Source: an uncultured bacterium
Lineage (GTDB): Bacteria; Planctomycetota; JAJSAM01; JAJVHW01
Reading direction: 5' to 3'
DNA length: 64,000 nucleotides
Assembly: GCA_937996235.1 (NCBI GenBank)
Contig: CALKVK010000035.1
Coordinates: 248,001 to 312,000 of the forward strand
The notes under the pieces: model-generated
Database searches by the model: none
What the model was told of the DNA's origin: nothing
Seen by the model: only the letters and a program-made list of their open reading frames with translations
Program-made: the position numbers and the translations under genes
Shown: piece by piece, positions 37,993 to 45,923 of the stretch
How positions within the stretch are numbered: position 1 is the stretch's first letter
Layout: the number at the start of each line of letters is the position of its first letter

Positions 37993-39060
37993 GTGAGCGA
38001 CGACGACGCGACACCGCACCGCCGTCGCCCGCGCTACCGCGGCACGCACCCGCGGCGCTTCGACGAGAAGTACAAGGAGCACGCGCCGGAGCGCTGGCCG
38101 CAGGAGTTCGAGAAGGCCGTCGAGCGCGGCAGCACACCGGCCGGCTCGCACCTGCCCGTGATGGCCCACGAGGTCCTCGCCGCGCTGCGTCCGGCGCCCG
38201 GCGAGACGTTCCTCGACGCCACGCTCGGCGGCGGCGGCCACGCGCGGCTCGTCGCCCGCGCCGTCGCGCCGGGCGGTCGCGTCGTCGCGCTCGACCGCGA
38301 CGGCGAGGAGCTCGCCCGCACCGCCGCGCGCCTCGCCGCCGAGGGTCTCGCCGTCGACGCGCACCACGCGCCGTTCTCGGCGGCCGCGCAGGTGCTGCGC
38401 AGCGCGGGCGTCGACGCGGTCGACGGCGTCCTCGCCGACCTCGGCTGCTCGTCGATGCAGCTCGACCGGCCCGAGCGCGGCTTCGCGTTCAAGCACGACG
38501 GACCGCTCGACCTGCGCATGGACCGCGCGCGCGGCGAGACCGGCGCCGAGTGGCTCGCTCGCGCCGACGAGGAGACGCTCCGCGACGTCCTCGTCCGCCA
38601 CGGCGACGAGCCCGACGCCGCCGCGATCGCGCGCGCGATCGTCCGTGCCCGCGACGCCGGCGCCGCGCCTGCGACGACCTCCGCGCTCGTCGCCGTCGTC
38701 CTCGCGGCGAAGGGCATCCCCGGCACGCGCTGGCGCCGCCCCGACCCCTTCACCCCCCACCCCGCCGCCCGCACCTTCCAGGCGCTGCGCGTGATCGTCA
38801 ATCGCGAGCACGAGCACCTGGCCGCGCTCCTGCGCGACCTGCCCTGGCTCGTCCGCCCCGGCGGCCGCGTCGCGCTCCTGACCTTCCACTCCGGCGAGGA
38901 GCAGGCCGTCCGCAGCGCCCTCGACTCCGGCACCGCCGCCGGCCTGTGGCTCCCGGCGCCCGCCGCCGCACCGGCCCGCCCCGCGCGCCCGACGCGCGAC
39001 GAGACGCGCCGCAACCCCCGCAGCCGCTCGGCCAAGCTCTGGTCGGCGGTGCGGGGGTAG
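37993..39060 (+). CDS. rsmH: 16S rRNA (cytosine-1402-N4)-methyltransferase RsmH
   Basis: 355 aa from GTG 37993. Core motifs: HLPVMAHEVL, the SAM site FLDATLGGGGHARLV, LADLGCSSMQLDRPERGFAF, DGPLDLRMD, and HPAARTFQALRVIVNREHEHL. It methylates C1402 of 16S rRNA at N4. A 50-residue basic leader (RYRGTHPRRFDEKYKEHAPERWP) precedes the core and is absent from the Escherichia coli type. It is not in a division/cell-wall cluster, where rsmH (mraW) normally sits; instead it is paired with a GNAT gene. Confidence 0.95.
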   Translation: MSDDDATPHRRRPRYRGTHPRRFDEKYKEHAPERWPQEFEKAVERGSTPAGSHLPVMAHEVLAALRPAPGETFLDATLGGGGHARLVARAVAPGGRVVALDRDGEELARTAARLAAEGLAVDAHHAPFSAAAQVLRSAGVDAVDGVLADLGCSSMQLDRPERGFAFKHDGPLDLRMDRARGETGAEWLARADEETLRDVLVRHGDEPDAAAIARAIVRARDAGAAPATTSALVAVVLAAKGIPGTRWRRPDPFTPHPAARTFQALRVIVNREHEHLAALLRDLPWLVRPGGRVALLTFHSGEEQAVRSALDSGTAAGLWLPAPAAAPARPARPTRDETRRNPRSRSAKLWSAVRG

Positions 39061-39116
39061 GGCGCTGCGGGCGCCTCGCCTCGCGCCGGCGCGTCAGCGG
39101 CGATGCGCGCTCCCCC

Positions 39117-40166
39117 CTACCACGGGGTGAAGCGGACGTGGCGGAACTCGGCCTTGCAGTTCTGCACGATCAGGCCGACGAAGCCGGCGCGCTTCGAGGC
39201 GGGGCGCTCGGCGTCGGCGGCGAGCTCGACGCCGTCGACGTAGGCGGTGACGTGGTCGCCGCGGAAGCGCATCTCGTAACGGTGCCACTGCGCGGCGTCG
39301 AAGTCGTGCGCGGGCGCGGTGTTGACGAACGTGCGGTCGTCGTCGCCGCTGCGCTGCTCCTCGAAGAAGAGCTTCCCGCGCAGGAGACCGATGACGTAGT
39401 GCGCGTCCTTGCCGTCGCTCGCGCCGGCGAGGGCGAAGTAGTCGGGCCCCTCGAACGACTCGAGCAGGCGCGCCTCGACGCTCACGTCGAAGTCGCCTTC
39501 GACGTAGCGCTCGGAGCGCCCGATGTACGGGTCGGTCTTCGTGCTGCCGGTGAGCGTGCCGCCCGACGCGGTCCACACCTGGTCGGTCATCGCCACCCAG
39601 CCGGTCGTGCTGCGGCCGTCGAAGAGCTCGACCGCCGGGCCCTTCGGCGACTGGCCCAGCTCCTCGATGAGCGCCGCGGCCTTCTCGTCGCCGGGGCGCA
39701 GCGCCAGCGCGGCGCGCAGCGCGCGCACGGCCTGCGCCTCGTCCTTCTTGCGCCACTTGCGGGCGAAGGCGACGAGCGCCTCGACGTGCGCGTCGACCTG
39801 CGCGCGCAGCTCGGCGCCGGCGCGATCGGTGTCGTCGAGCAGCTTGCGCGCCGCCGCGAGGTCGGACTTCCACGCCTTCTCGCCGCCGAGCGCATCGAGC
39901 GCCGCGCGCAGCTCGTCGAGTCCCTGGTCGCGGTGGCCGTTCGCGAGCAGCGCGCGCGCGAGTCCGAAGCGCGCAGGGGCATACGTCGCGTCCTCCTCGA
40001 GCGCGCGCGTGAAGTGCTGCTCGGCCTCGGCCGCCTGCCCCGCCTTCAGCGCCTTGTCGCCGCGCTCGGCGTGGAACTGCGCAGTCGCGCGGTCCGCGAG
40101 CCCGAGACCTGCGACGCACGCGACGAGCGCCGCGGCGAGCCAGGCGGCACGACGCCCGCGCCTCAC
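39117..40166 (-). CDS. exported TPR protein with C-terminal DUF1080/LamG-like domain
   Basis: 349 aa from GTG 40166, overlapping the stop of the upstream gene in GTGA. Signal peptide RRAAWLAAALVACVAGLGLA, then TPRs (about 28-180; AEQHFTRALEEDATYAPARF). A jelly-roll domain of the DUF1080 (3-keto-disaccharide hydrolase) type follows from VELFDGRSTTGWV to VQNCKAEFRHVRFTPW. Typical phrases such as HRYEMRFRGDHVTAYVDGV and AGFVGLIVQN are present. DUF1080 proteins act on or bind glycans; activity here is unproven. It is a paralogue of the gene just upstream. Confidence 0.78.
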   Translation of the reverse strand: MRRGRRAAWLAAALVACVAGLGLADRATAQFHAERGDKALKAGQAAEAEQHFTRALEEDATYAPARFGLARALLANGHRDQGLDELRAALDALGGEKAWKSDLAAARKLLDDTDRAGAELRAQVDAHVEALVAFARKWRKKDEAQAVRALRAALALRPGDEKAAALIEELGQSPKGPAVELFDGRSTTGWVAMTDQVWTASGGTLTGSTKTDPYIGRSERYVEGDFDVSVEARLLESFEGPDYFALAGASDGKDAHYVIGLLRGKLFFEEQRSGDDDRTFVNTAPAHDFDAAQWHRYEMRFRGDHVTAYVDGVELAADAERPASKRAGFVGLIVQNCKAEFRHVRFTPW

Positions 40167-41296
40167 TTCATCACCGCCGCGCGCAGGAGCCGGTACTGCG
40201 CCTTGCAGCGCTGCTGGAAGATCCCGAGCTCGCCCTGGAGGTCGTTCGGGTCGTCGACGGTGACGTTCAGGACCACCTCGCCGTCGAGCCAGACGCTCAG
40301 CTTCGCGCCGTCCACGCGCAGCGCGAGCCGGTGCCAGCGGTTGAGTGCGAGCGGCTTCATGGGGTGGTGGTCGAGTTCCTGCAATCCGCCGCCGAGGTCG
40401 TTGCGCGTCAGCACCGCCTGCGGCGCCTGGGTGAACGCCGCGTAGAAGTGCTGCCCGTCGTGCGCGAACGCGAGCCCGACGAGCCACGTGTCGGCGTGCA
40501 CCTCGAGCACACGGAAGTCGGCCTCGTACACGAAGCGCGGCCCGGTGCGGATGCGGTCGACGCACTTCGAGACGCTGCCGCCCTGCGTGTCCACGAGCAT
40601 CGCGCCGTCCTCGTAGCGCGCGAAGCTCGTGCCCATGCTCTTCTTCGCGATGAGGTCGTGCCACGGCTCGAGCGCGAAGCGCGCGAACGGACCGGCGGGC
40701 GGCGTGCCGAGGCCCGCCTCGCCGCCCTCGTCCGCGCCGCCCCCGAGCGTGTCGCGCAGCGCGAGCGCGGCCTCGCTCTCGGGGGCGACGCGCAGAGCCG
40801 TGTCCACGGCCTCGCGCGCGAGCCGCGGGTCCGTCTCGACGCGCGCCTCGGCGAACGCGAGCACGCGCTCGACGAAGCGCGCGTTCAGCGCGTCGAGCTC
40901 ACGCTCCGCGGCGGCGAGTTTCTCGACGAGCTTCTCCACCTTCGCCGCGAGCGCCGCGTCCTCGCGCGACGGCTCGCTGCGCGCGGCGTGGATCTCGAGG
41001 AACACGCGGTAGGCGGCGAGGGCGTCGCTCGGACGCCCGATCTTCTCGAACGTCTGGCCCTGCCAGTACGCGGCGTCCCCGTAGTCCGGACGCTCGGCGA
41101 GCGCCTTCTCGAACAGCGCGAGGGCCTCGTCGTAGCGCTTCTTCGCGAACGCATCGCGCCCGGAATCGACGAGCGAGCGCGCGACCGCCGTGTCGGCGTC
41201 GCCGGCGCGCGCGGTCGTGCGCACGGCGTACGGGCCGGCGACGAGCGCCGCCGCGATGCACAGGAGCACGGCTACGGCGGGCTTCCGGCTCGACAT
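40163..41296 (-). CDS. exported TPR protein with C-terminal LamG/DUF1080-like domain
   Basis: 377 aa from ATG 41296, after a GGGGGGAG ribosome site. Signal peptide AVAVLLCIAAALVAGPYA, then TPRs (about 37-165; DEALALFEKALAERPDYGDAAYWQ). The concanavalin-like C-terminal domain (about 205-375) includes RWHRLALRVDGAKLSVWLDGEVV and GELGIFQQRCKAQYRLLRAAV. It shares domain order and closing motif (xxxCKAxxRxxR) with the downstream gene, so the two arose by duplication and are translationally coupled by a 4-nt overlap. Probable periplasmic role in glycan binding or turnover. Confidence 0.75.
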   Translation of the reverse strand: MSSRKPAVAVLLCIAAALVAGPYAVRTTARAGDADTAVARSLVDSGRDAFAKKRYDEALALFEKALAERPDYGDAAYWQGQTFEKIGRPSDALAAYRVFLEIHAARSEPSREDAALAAKVEKLVEKLAAAERELDALNARFVERVLAFAEARVETDPRLAREAVDTALRVAPESEAALALRDTLGGGADEGGEAGLGTPPAGPFARFALEPWHDLIAKKSMGTSFARYEDGAMLVDTQGGSVSKCVDRIRTGPRFVYEADFRVLEVHADTWLVGLAFAHDGQHFYAAFTQAPQAVLTRNDLGGGLQELDHHPMKPLALNRWHRLALRVDGAKLSVWLDGEVVLNVTVDDPNDLQGELGIFQQRCKAQYRLLRAAVMK

Positions 41297-41380
41297 GGCT
41301 CCCCCCTGCGACCGCGGGCTGCCGCGGCCCCTCGGGATGCTATGCAGCCGCGGCCGGGAGAGGAAGCGCCGGAATCGAAC

Positions 41381-41410
41381 GGGGGTGCGGATCTCGCGAT
41401 CCGCACCCCC
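41381..41410 (-). terminator. hairpin downstream of the OmcB-like gene
   Basis: A perfect 13-bp stem (GGGGGTGCGGATC at 41381-41393, complement at 41398-41410) with a TCGC loop lies 49 nt after the DUF11 stop. On the minus strand GTTCGATT follows, a weak U-containing tail. Confidence 0.6.
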
Positions 41411-41458
41411 TCGTGTCTCACGTGCGGGCCGTGCGGCCCGGTGAGGCGTCAGCCCACG

Positions 41459-43039
41459 CTACTCGTAGAAGCGCGTGGACTCCGTCTCCTCGATCGGACG
41501 CGACGTCTGCTTCGTGGTGAGCGTCACCTTGAAGCGCGAGTCGGCGGCCTTCGTGCCGCGGACGACGACCGTCCACGTCGCGACGGCCTTCGGCGAGAGG
41601 GTCGGCAGCGCGGCGAACTTCACCGAGCCGCTGCCCGCCGTGTGCGTCGTGGCGCCGGCAGCCGAGACGAACTCGACGCCGTCCTCGAGCGCACAGACGA
41701 TCGTCAGGTCCTGATCGTCCGCCGTGCCCTGGTTGGTCACGGTGATCGTGTAGGTGGTCGTGCCCCCGATCACGATCGGGTCGGGATCGTCGACGACCTC
41801 GAGCAGCACGGCCGGAACGCCGCGGTAGACGGTCTCGGCGGACGCGTTGACCGGGTCGGCGCAATACGCGCGTGCGGTCGCGGTGTCGGAGATCGTGCCC
41901 TCGGTCGTGCGGTTGGCCTTGAGGGTCAGCGTGCGCGAGGCGCCCGCCGCCAGGCTGCCCAGGTTCCACGTGATCGTGGAGCCGGCGAGCGAGCCGCCGT
42001 CGCTGATCATCGTGACGGCCTCGGCGCCGCTGATCACGTCGCTGACAACGCAGTCGTTGGCCGGGTAGTCACCCTTGTTCTCGACCGTGATCGTGAACGT
42101 GGTGTCGCGGCCGAGGACCTGCATCTTCGAGCTGGCGCTCTTCGTGATCGCGAGGACCGGCTTGCGGACCGCGGTCTGCGTGGACGACTCGGCCGTCAGG
42201 CCGCCGTCGGCCGTCGCCTTCACGTTGTTCGTGAAGGTGCCGGTCTTCGAGGCGCGCGCCGTGGCCTGGAGCGTGCGCTCCGCGCCGCCCGGCAGCGAGC
42301 CGACGTCCCACGTGATCGTGGTGCGGCCGTCCACCGTCCAGCCGTCCGGCAGCGTGTCGACGACGCGGACGTTGTTCGCGACGCCGGTGCCCGGGTTGCG
42401 GACCGTGACGGTGATCGGGATCTCGTCGCAGAGCACGACCTCGAGCGGCGCGCGCTTCTGGACGTCGAGGCTCGCGGCGACGACGTCGGACGAGACGCAG
42501 ACGAGCGGCACGTACGCGACGCTCGCGCAGTTCTTCACCATGCCCGTGCTCGTGGCCTTGCCGCGCACGACGATGTCGCGCCACTCGCCGGCGCCGAGCG
42601 TGCCGATGTCCCACGTGATCGCGCCGCCGCTGACCTTGCCGGACGGCGACGAGCTCTCGTACGTGTAGCCGGAGGCCGGCAGGTGGTCGGTGACGACCAC
42701 GTCGGACAGCTGCATCGTCGCGGCGATGTTGCGCACGCGGATCGTGTAGTCGTACGACGCGTCCACGTTCACCGCGGCCGGCGCGAACTTCTCGATCGTC
42801 ATGACGCTCGTGGCCGGGTCGCCGGTCGGCAGCGCCTGACCGTTCCAGTTCCACGACGCGTCGAGCTCGCCGGGGCGCCCGAGCACGCCGGGCGTGTAGC
42901 CCGCCGTGCGCACCTCGACGACCTTCTCGCGCACCGGCTCGTTGCGGGCCGGCGCCTCGCCCGAGTCGAGGCAGCGGCAGCCGCTCGCACCGACGGCGAT
43001 CGCGGCGACCGTCAGGGCCGCCAACTTCCCGTACTCCAT
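41459..43039 (-). CDS. DUF11-repeat lipoprotein, OmcB-like
   Basis: 526 aa from ATG 43039, with AGGAGG upstream. The lipobox VGASG-C puts the lipidated Cys at 21, and another Cys follows at 23. Four DUF11 beta-sandwich repeats follow, each with the pattern YTITVxNxGxxxxxxVxVxDxLPxG and ITWxIGSLxxGxxxT. Further Cys residues are scattered (KNCASVAYVPLVC, LCDEIPI, NDCVVSD, ARAYCAD), as in the Cys-rich chlamydial OmcB. It probably forms a disulfide-linked layer at the outer membrane or periplasm. Divergent from the cytochrome fusion gene at 43337. Confidence 0.8.
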   Translation of the reverse strand: MEYGKLAALTVAAIAVGASGCRCLDSGEAPARNEPVREKVVEVRTAGYTPGVLGRPGELDASWNWNGQALPTGDPATSVMTIEKFAPAAVNVDASYDYTIRVRNIAATMQLSDVVVTDHLPASGYTYESSSPSGKVSGGAITWDIGTLGAGEWRDIVVRGKATSTGMVKNCASVAYVPLVCVSSDVVAASLDVQKRAPLEVVLCDEIPITVTVRNPGTGVANNVRVVDTLPDGWTVDGRTTITWDVGSLPGGAERTLQATARASKTGTFTNNVKATADGGLTAESSTQTAVRKPVLAITKSASSKMQVLGRDTTFTITVENKGDYPANDCVVSDVISGAEAVTMISDGGSLAGSTITWNLGSLAAGASRTLTLKANRTTEGTISDTATARAYCADPVNASAETVYRGVPAVLLEVVDDPDPIVIGGTTTYTITVTNQGTADDQDLTIVCALEDGVEFVSAAGATTHTAGSGSVKFAALPTLSPKAVATWTVVVRGTKAADSRFKVTLTTKQTSRPIEETESTRFYE

Positions 43040-43230
43040 CAGTCGATCCTCCTGTTGCTCACCGCGCGTCGCACGCGGTGGGCCCACCAACATGCACCGC
43101 CACCGGCCGTGGTGCGCAGTGCACTCAAGCACTGCAGACCGCCACCGGACGCGGATCGTTCCTTCCGTGCCCGCACCCTCCCGCGGGAGGACACCGCGCT
43201 GGGCGCGGACGACTCCCCATGGGACCCGGC

Positions 43231-43258
43231 AGGCTACCCCAAGCGGCCCCCCGCCCAA
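43231..43258 (-). promoter_or_regulatory. candidate promoter for the OmcB-like gene
   Basis: On the minus strand, TTGGGC (43253-43258), a 16-nt spacer and TAGCCT (43231-43236). The transcript would carry a leader of about 185 nt, within which CACCGCG/CGCGGTG and CAGTGC/GCACTG short inverted repeats occur. Confidence 0.35.
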
Positions 43259-43336
43259 CGGGATTGAGGGGGAGCCGGGCCCCCCGGGCAGGGCATTCCG
43301 TTCGGGGCGCCGGCCGTACGCGGGCAGGATCCGCGG

Positions 43337-44746
43337 GTGCCCGGAACCACGTCCGCCCGACGCGTCGCAGCGCTCCTGGTCACGTTCCTCGCGGCCTGCG
43401 GGACGCCCCCCTCGCCACCCGGCGGCGTCCGCGACGCGGGGGGCGGCGCCCCCGGGCCGCGCGGAGCCCTGGAGGCGGCCGTCCGGGTGTTCGCGACAGG
43501 CGAGACCCGGGGGCACCTGCAGCCCTGCAAGTGCCAGGAGCGCCAGTTCGGGGGGCTCCCCCGCCGGGCGGCGTACCTCGCCTCGACGGTGCGCACGGGC
43601 GACCTCGTCGTGGACCTCGGCAACGCCGCCGAGGGCGACGCGTCCACGCGCGCGCTGCGCCTCGCCACGACCCTCGACGCGCTGCGCGGGATGCACTACG
43701 CGGCGTTCGTCCCGGGCGAGCTCGAGGCCCTCGTGGCCGACACCCTCGTGGCCGAAGCCGCGGCGCGCCCGGAACTGCCCGTGGTGACGGCCAACCTGGT
43801 CCGCGACGACGGCTCCGCGGCGTTTCCGGCGTGGACGCTCCACGACCTCGCGGACGGGCGCCGCCTCGGCGTGGTCGGGCTGACGCAGCCGGTCCGCCCG
43901 CTGCCGCCCGGCTGGCGCTTCGTCGCGGCGCGTGACGCGCTCGAACGTGCGCTCGCGGAGCTCGCGGGGCGCTGCGACGCCGTCGTCGTCGCGTCGTCGC
44001 TCGATCCGGACGAGACCCGCGCCGTGTGCGACGGACTCCCCGCGGTCGCGCTGGGGCTCGCCGCGAGCGACGCCCCCGCGTCCCTGCCCGCGCCGGGCGA
44101 CCGCGACGTCGTCGCCTTCGACGGCGCGCGGGCGCCCGTCGTCGAGATCGGCGGCTTCGCCGTCTACGTGCGCTGCGTCGATCTCGACGCGTCGCTCCGT
44201 GCGGTGCGCACGTGGCGTGCATGGCTCGGCGAGGACGTGCCGGGGCTCCCTTCGGCGGTCGCGCTCGTCGAGCGGCACCGCGCCGCGGCGGCCGCCGCCG
44301 ACCCGACGCTCGTGCCGGATCTCCTCCGCGCGCGTGCGGCCGACGGGTTCGCCGGCTCGGCGGCCTGCGCCGAGTGCCACGCGGCGGAGCACGCGACGTG
44401 GGCCGAGTCGCGCCACGCACGCGCGATGCAGAGCCTGGCGCGCGAGCGCGCCGCGCGCGCACCCGAGTGCGTGCCGTGTCACCTCGTGGACGTGCCGGCC
44501 GCCGGCGTCGCAGCCGACGACGCGGCGGGCGACGCGCTCGGCGTCGGCTGCGAGGCGTGCCACGGCCCGCGCGCGCGGCACATCGCGTCGGCCGTGCAGG
44601 GGATCGTGCCGCCGGGCGGCGCGCCGACGTGGTCGGCGCGAGACGTCTGCACCGGATGCCATCACCCGCCCGAGGTCGTCCGCTTCGACCCGGACGAGGC
44701 GTGGCGCGCCATCGCGCACGGCCGCGCGCACGGCCGCGCACGCTGA
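43337..44746 (+). CDS. lipoprotein fusing a metallophosphatase-like domain to a tetraheme cytochrome c
   Basis: 469 aa from GTG 43337. The lipobox FLAAC places the lipidated Cys at 21. The N-terminal domain (about 45-320) resembles UshA-type metallophosphoesterases but starts GETRGHLQPCKCQERQFGGLPRR, with a C-x-C pair, and lacks a clear full metal-ligand set. The C-terminal region has four CxxCH heme sites: CAECH (344), CVPCH (378), CEACH (405) and CTGCH (438), spaced like the cytochrome c554 type. It would be an outer-surface or periplasmic electron-transfer lipoprotein. A weak -10-like CAGGAT lies 6 nt before the start. Confidence 0.85.
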   Translation: MPGTTSARRVAALLVTFLAACGTPPSPPGGVRDAGGGAPGPRGALEAAVRVFATGETRGHLQPCKCQERQFGGLPRRAAYLASTVRTGDLVVDLGNAAEGDASTRALRLATTLDALRGMHYAAFVPGELEALVADTLVAEAAARPELPVVTANLVRDDGSAAFPAWTLHDLADGRRLGVVGLTQPVRPLPPGWRFVAARDALERALAELAGRCDAVVVASSLDPDETRAVCDGLPAVALGLAASDAPASLPAPGDRDVVAFDGARAPVVEIGGFAVYVRCVDLDASLRAVRTWRAWLGEDVPGLPSAVALVERHRAAAAAADPTLVPDLLRARAADGFAGSAACAECHAAEHATWAESRHARAMQSLARERAARAPECVPCHLVDVPAAGVAADDAAGDALGVGCEACHGPRARHIASAVQGIVPPGGAPTWSARDVCTGCHHPPEVVRFDPDEAWRAIAHGRAHGRAR

Positions 44747-44774
44747 CGTCGCCGCCGGCGCGCGCCGCGGCGCC

Positions 44775-45875
44775 TCAGTCGGCGAGCAGCGCCTTGACGT
44801 CGTCGCGTTCGCGCAGCTTCGCGAGGTCGGCGTCCTCGCGCGCGTGCTCCTTGATCTCGGCGTTCACCTCGATCGCCGCCCGCAGTGCGGCGACGGCGTC
44901 GTCGAGGCGACCCGCGAGCGAGCAGGCGCAGGCGATGTTGTACGGCCCCCACACGGCGCTCCCCTCGACCTCGCGCGGCACGCCGTACGCGTGCGCCTTG
45001 CGGAACGCCGTGATCGCGTCGTCGTACTTCTGCTGATAGAGCGTCGCGTAGCCGAGCCACGTGAGGACGTTGTACGTCGCGGGCGGCGGCAGCGGGTCGC
45101 GCAGGTCGCGCAGCAGGTCGAACGCCGCGCGGTAGTACTGCTCCGCGCGGGGCCAGTCCTCGAGCATGCGCGCGCACGTGCCCGCGATCCGCAGGCACTC
45201 GGCGTCCTTCGCCGCGGCATCGGGCGACTTGTCGTACGCGGCGAGAGCCGCAGCCGGATCGTCGCTCTCGAGCGCCGCGAGCATCGCGCCCAGCAGGTCC
45301 GCGGACTCGGGGTGCAGCGCGCGGGCCGGGATCGCGAACTGCGAACGCAGGTGCTCCTTGAACCACTCCGCGCCCGGGTCGCCGTACGGGAACGAGAGCA
45401 CGATGCCGTACCGGCCCGTGACGAACGTCTGCTCCGGGTGCGCCTTGGTCGGCGCGTCGTCGATGACCCAGAAGAGCAGCGACCAGTACGCCTCGAGGTT
45501 GGGCGGGGGCGCCTCCTCGTACTCGTACACGAACACCGTGCCCGGCTCGCCGCCCTCGGCCTGCAGCCCGAACGCGTGGACGCGCACGGGTGCGGGCTCC
45601 ACGAGCCCCTTCGCGATCGGGTCGTCGCGGAACTTCTGCGCCTTCACCGTCGTGCCCGGCGTGCCGTCGAGCCGCTTCACGTGCTTCGGCAGAGCGTCCG
45701 CCTTCGGCTCGAACTCGGCTGCCGTCGCCGGATGCCGCGCCTCGGGCGGGCCGCTCCAGCGCGCCGCCTCGGCGGCAGCGGCCGCGGGCTCCTTCGCCGG
45801 CGCGTCCTCGGCGCGAACGGGCAGGCAGAGGGCCGCGAGACAGAACAGGCCGAGCGCGAGTCGGGAGGTGTGCAT
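44775..45875 (-). CDS. exported TPR protein, unknown function
   Basis: 366 aa from ATG 45875. The signal peptide LALGLFCLAALCLPVRA is followed by an Ala/Glu-rich stretch, a beta/alpha domain (about 70-190; VHAFGLQAEGGEPGTVFVYEYE, EAYWSLLFWVIDD, RYGIVLSFPYGDPGAEWF) and TPRs (about 215-350; WPRAEQYYRAAFDLL, YDDAITAFRKAHAYG). No catalytic motif. A TACCCT hexamer ends 8 nt before the ATG with no ribosome site, so the leader would be very short. Confidence 0.7.
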   Translation of the reverse strand: MHTSRLALGLFCLAALCLPVRAEDAPAKEPAAAAAEAARWSGPPEARHPATAAEFEPKADALPKHVKRLDGTPGTTVKAQKFRDDPIAKGLVEPAPVRVHAFGLQAEGGEPGTVFVYEYEEAPPPNLEAYWSLLFWVIDDAPTKAHPEQTFVTGRYGIVLSFPYGDPGAEWFKEHLRSQFAIPARALHPESADLLGAMLAALESDDPAAALAAYDKSPDAAAKDAECLRIAGTCARMLEDWPRAEQYYRAAFDLLRDLRDPLPPPATYNVLTWLGYATLYQQKYDDAITAFRKAHAYGVPREVEGSAVWGPYNIACACSLAGRLDDAVAALRAAIEVNAEIKEHAREDADLAKLRERDDVKALLAD

Positions 45876-45923
45876 GGCGCGAGAGGGTAGCCGCGAGCGC
45901 ACGCAGCGCAACTCGCCGGCGGA

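Noticed and set aside
41371..41410. Possible tRNA remnant on the minus strand (GTTCGATTCC)
   Set aside because: Only a T-loop-like decamer is present; the flanking bases do not form a T-stem or acceptor stem. The neighbouring 13-bp hairpin is better read as a terminator.
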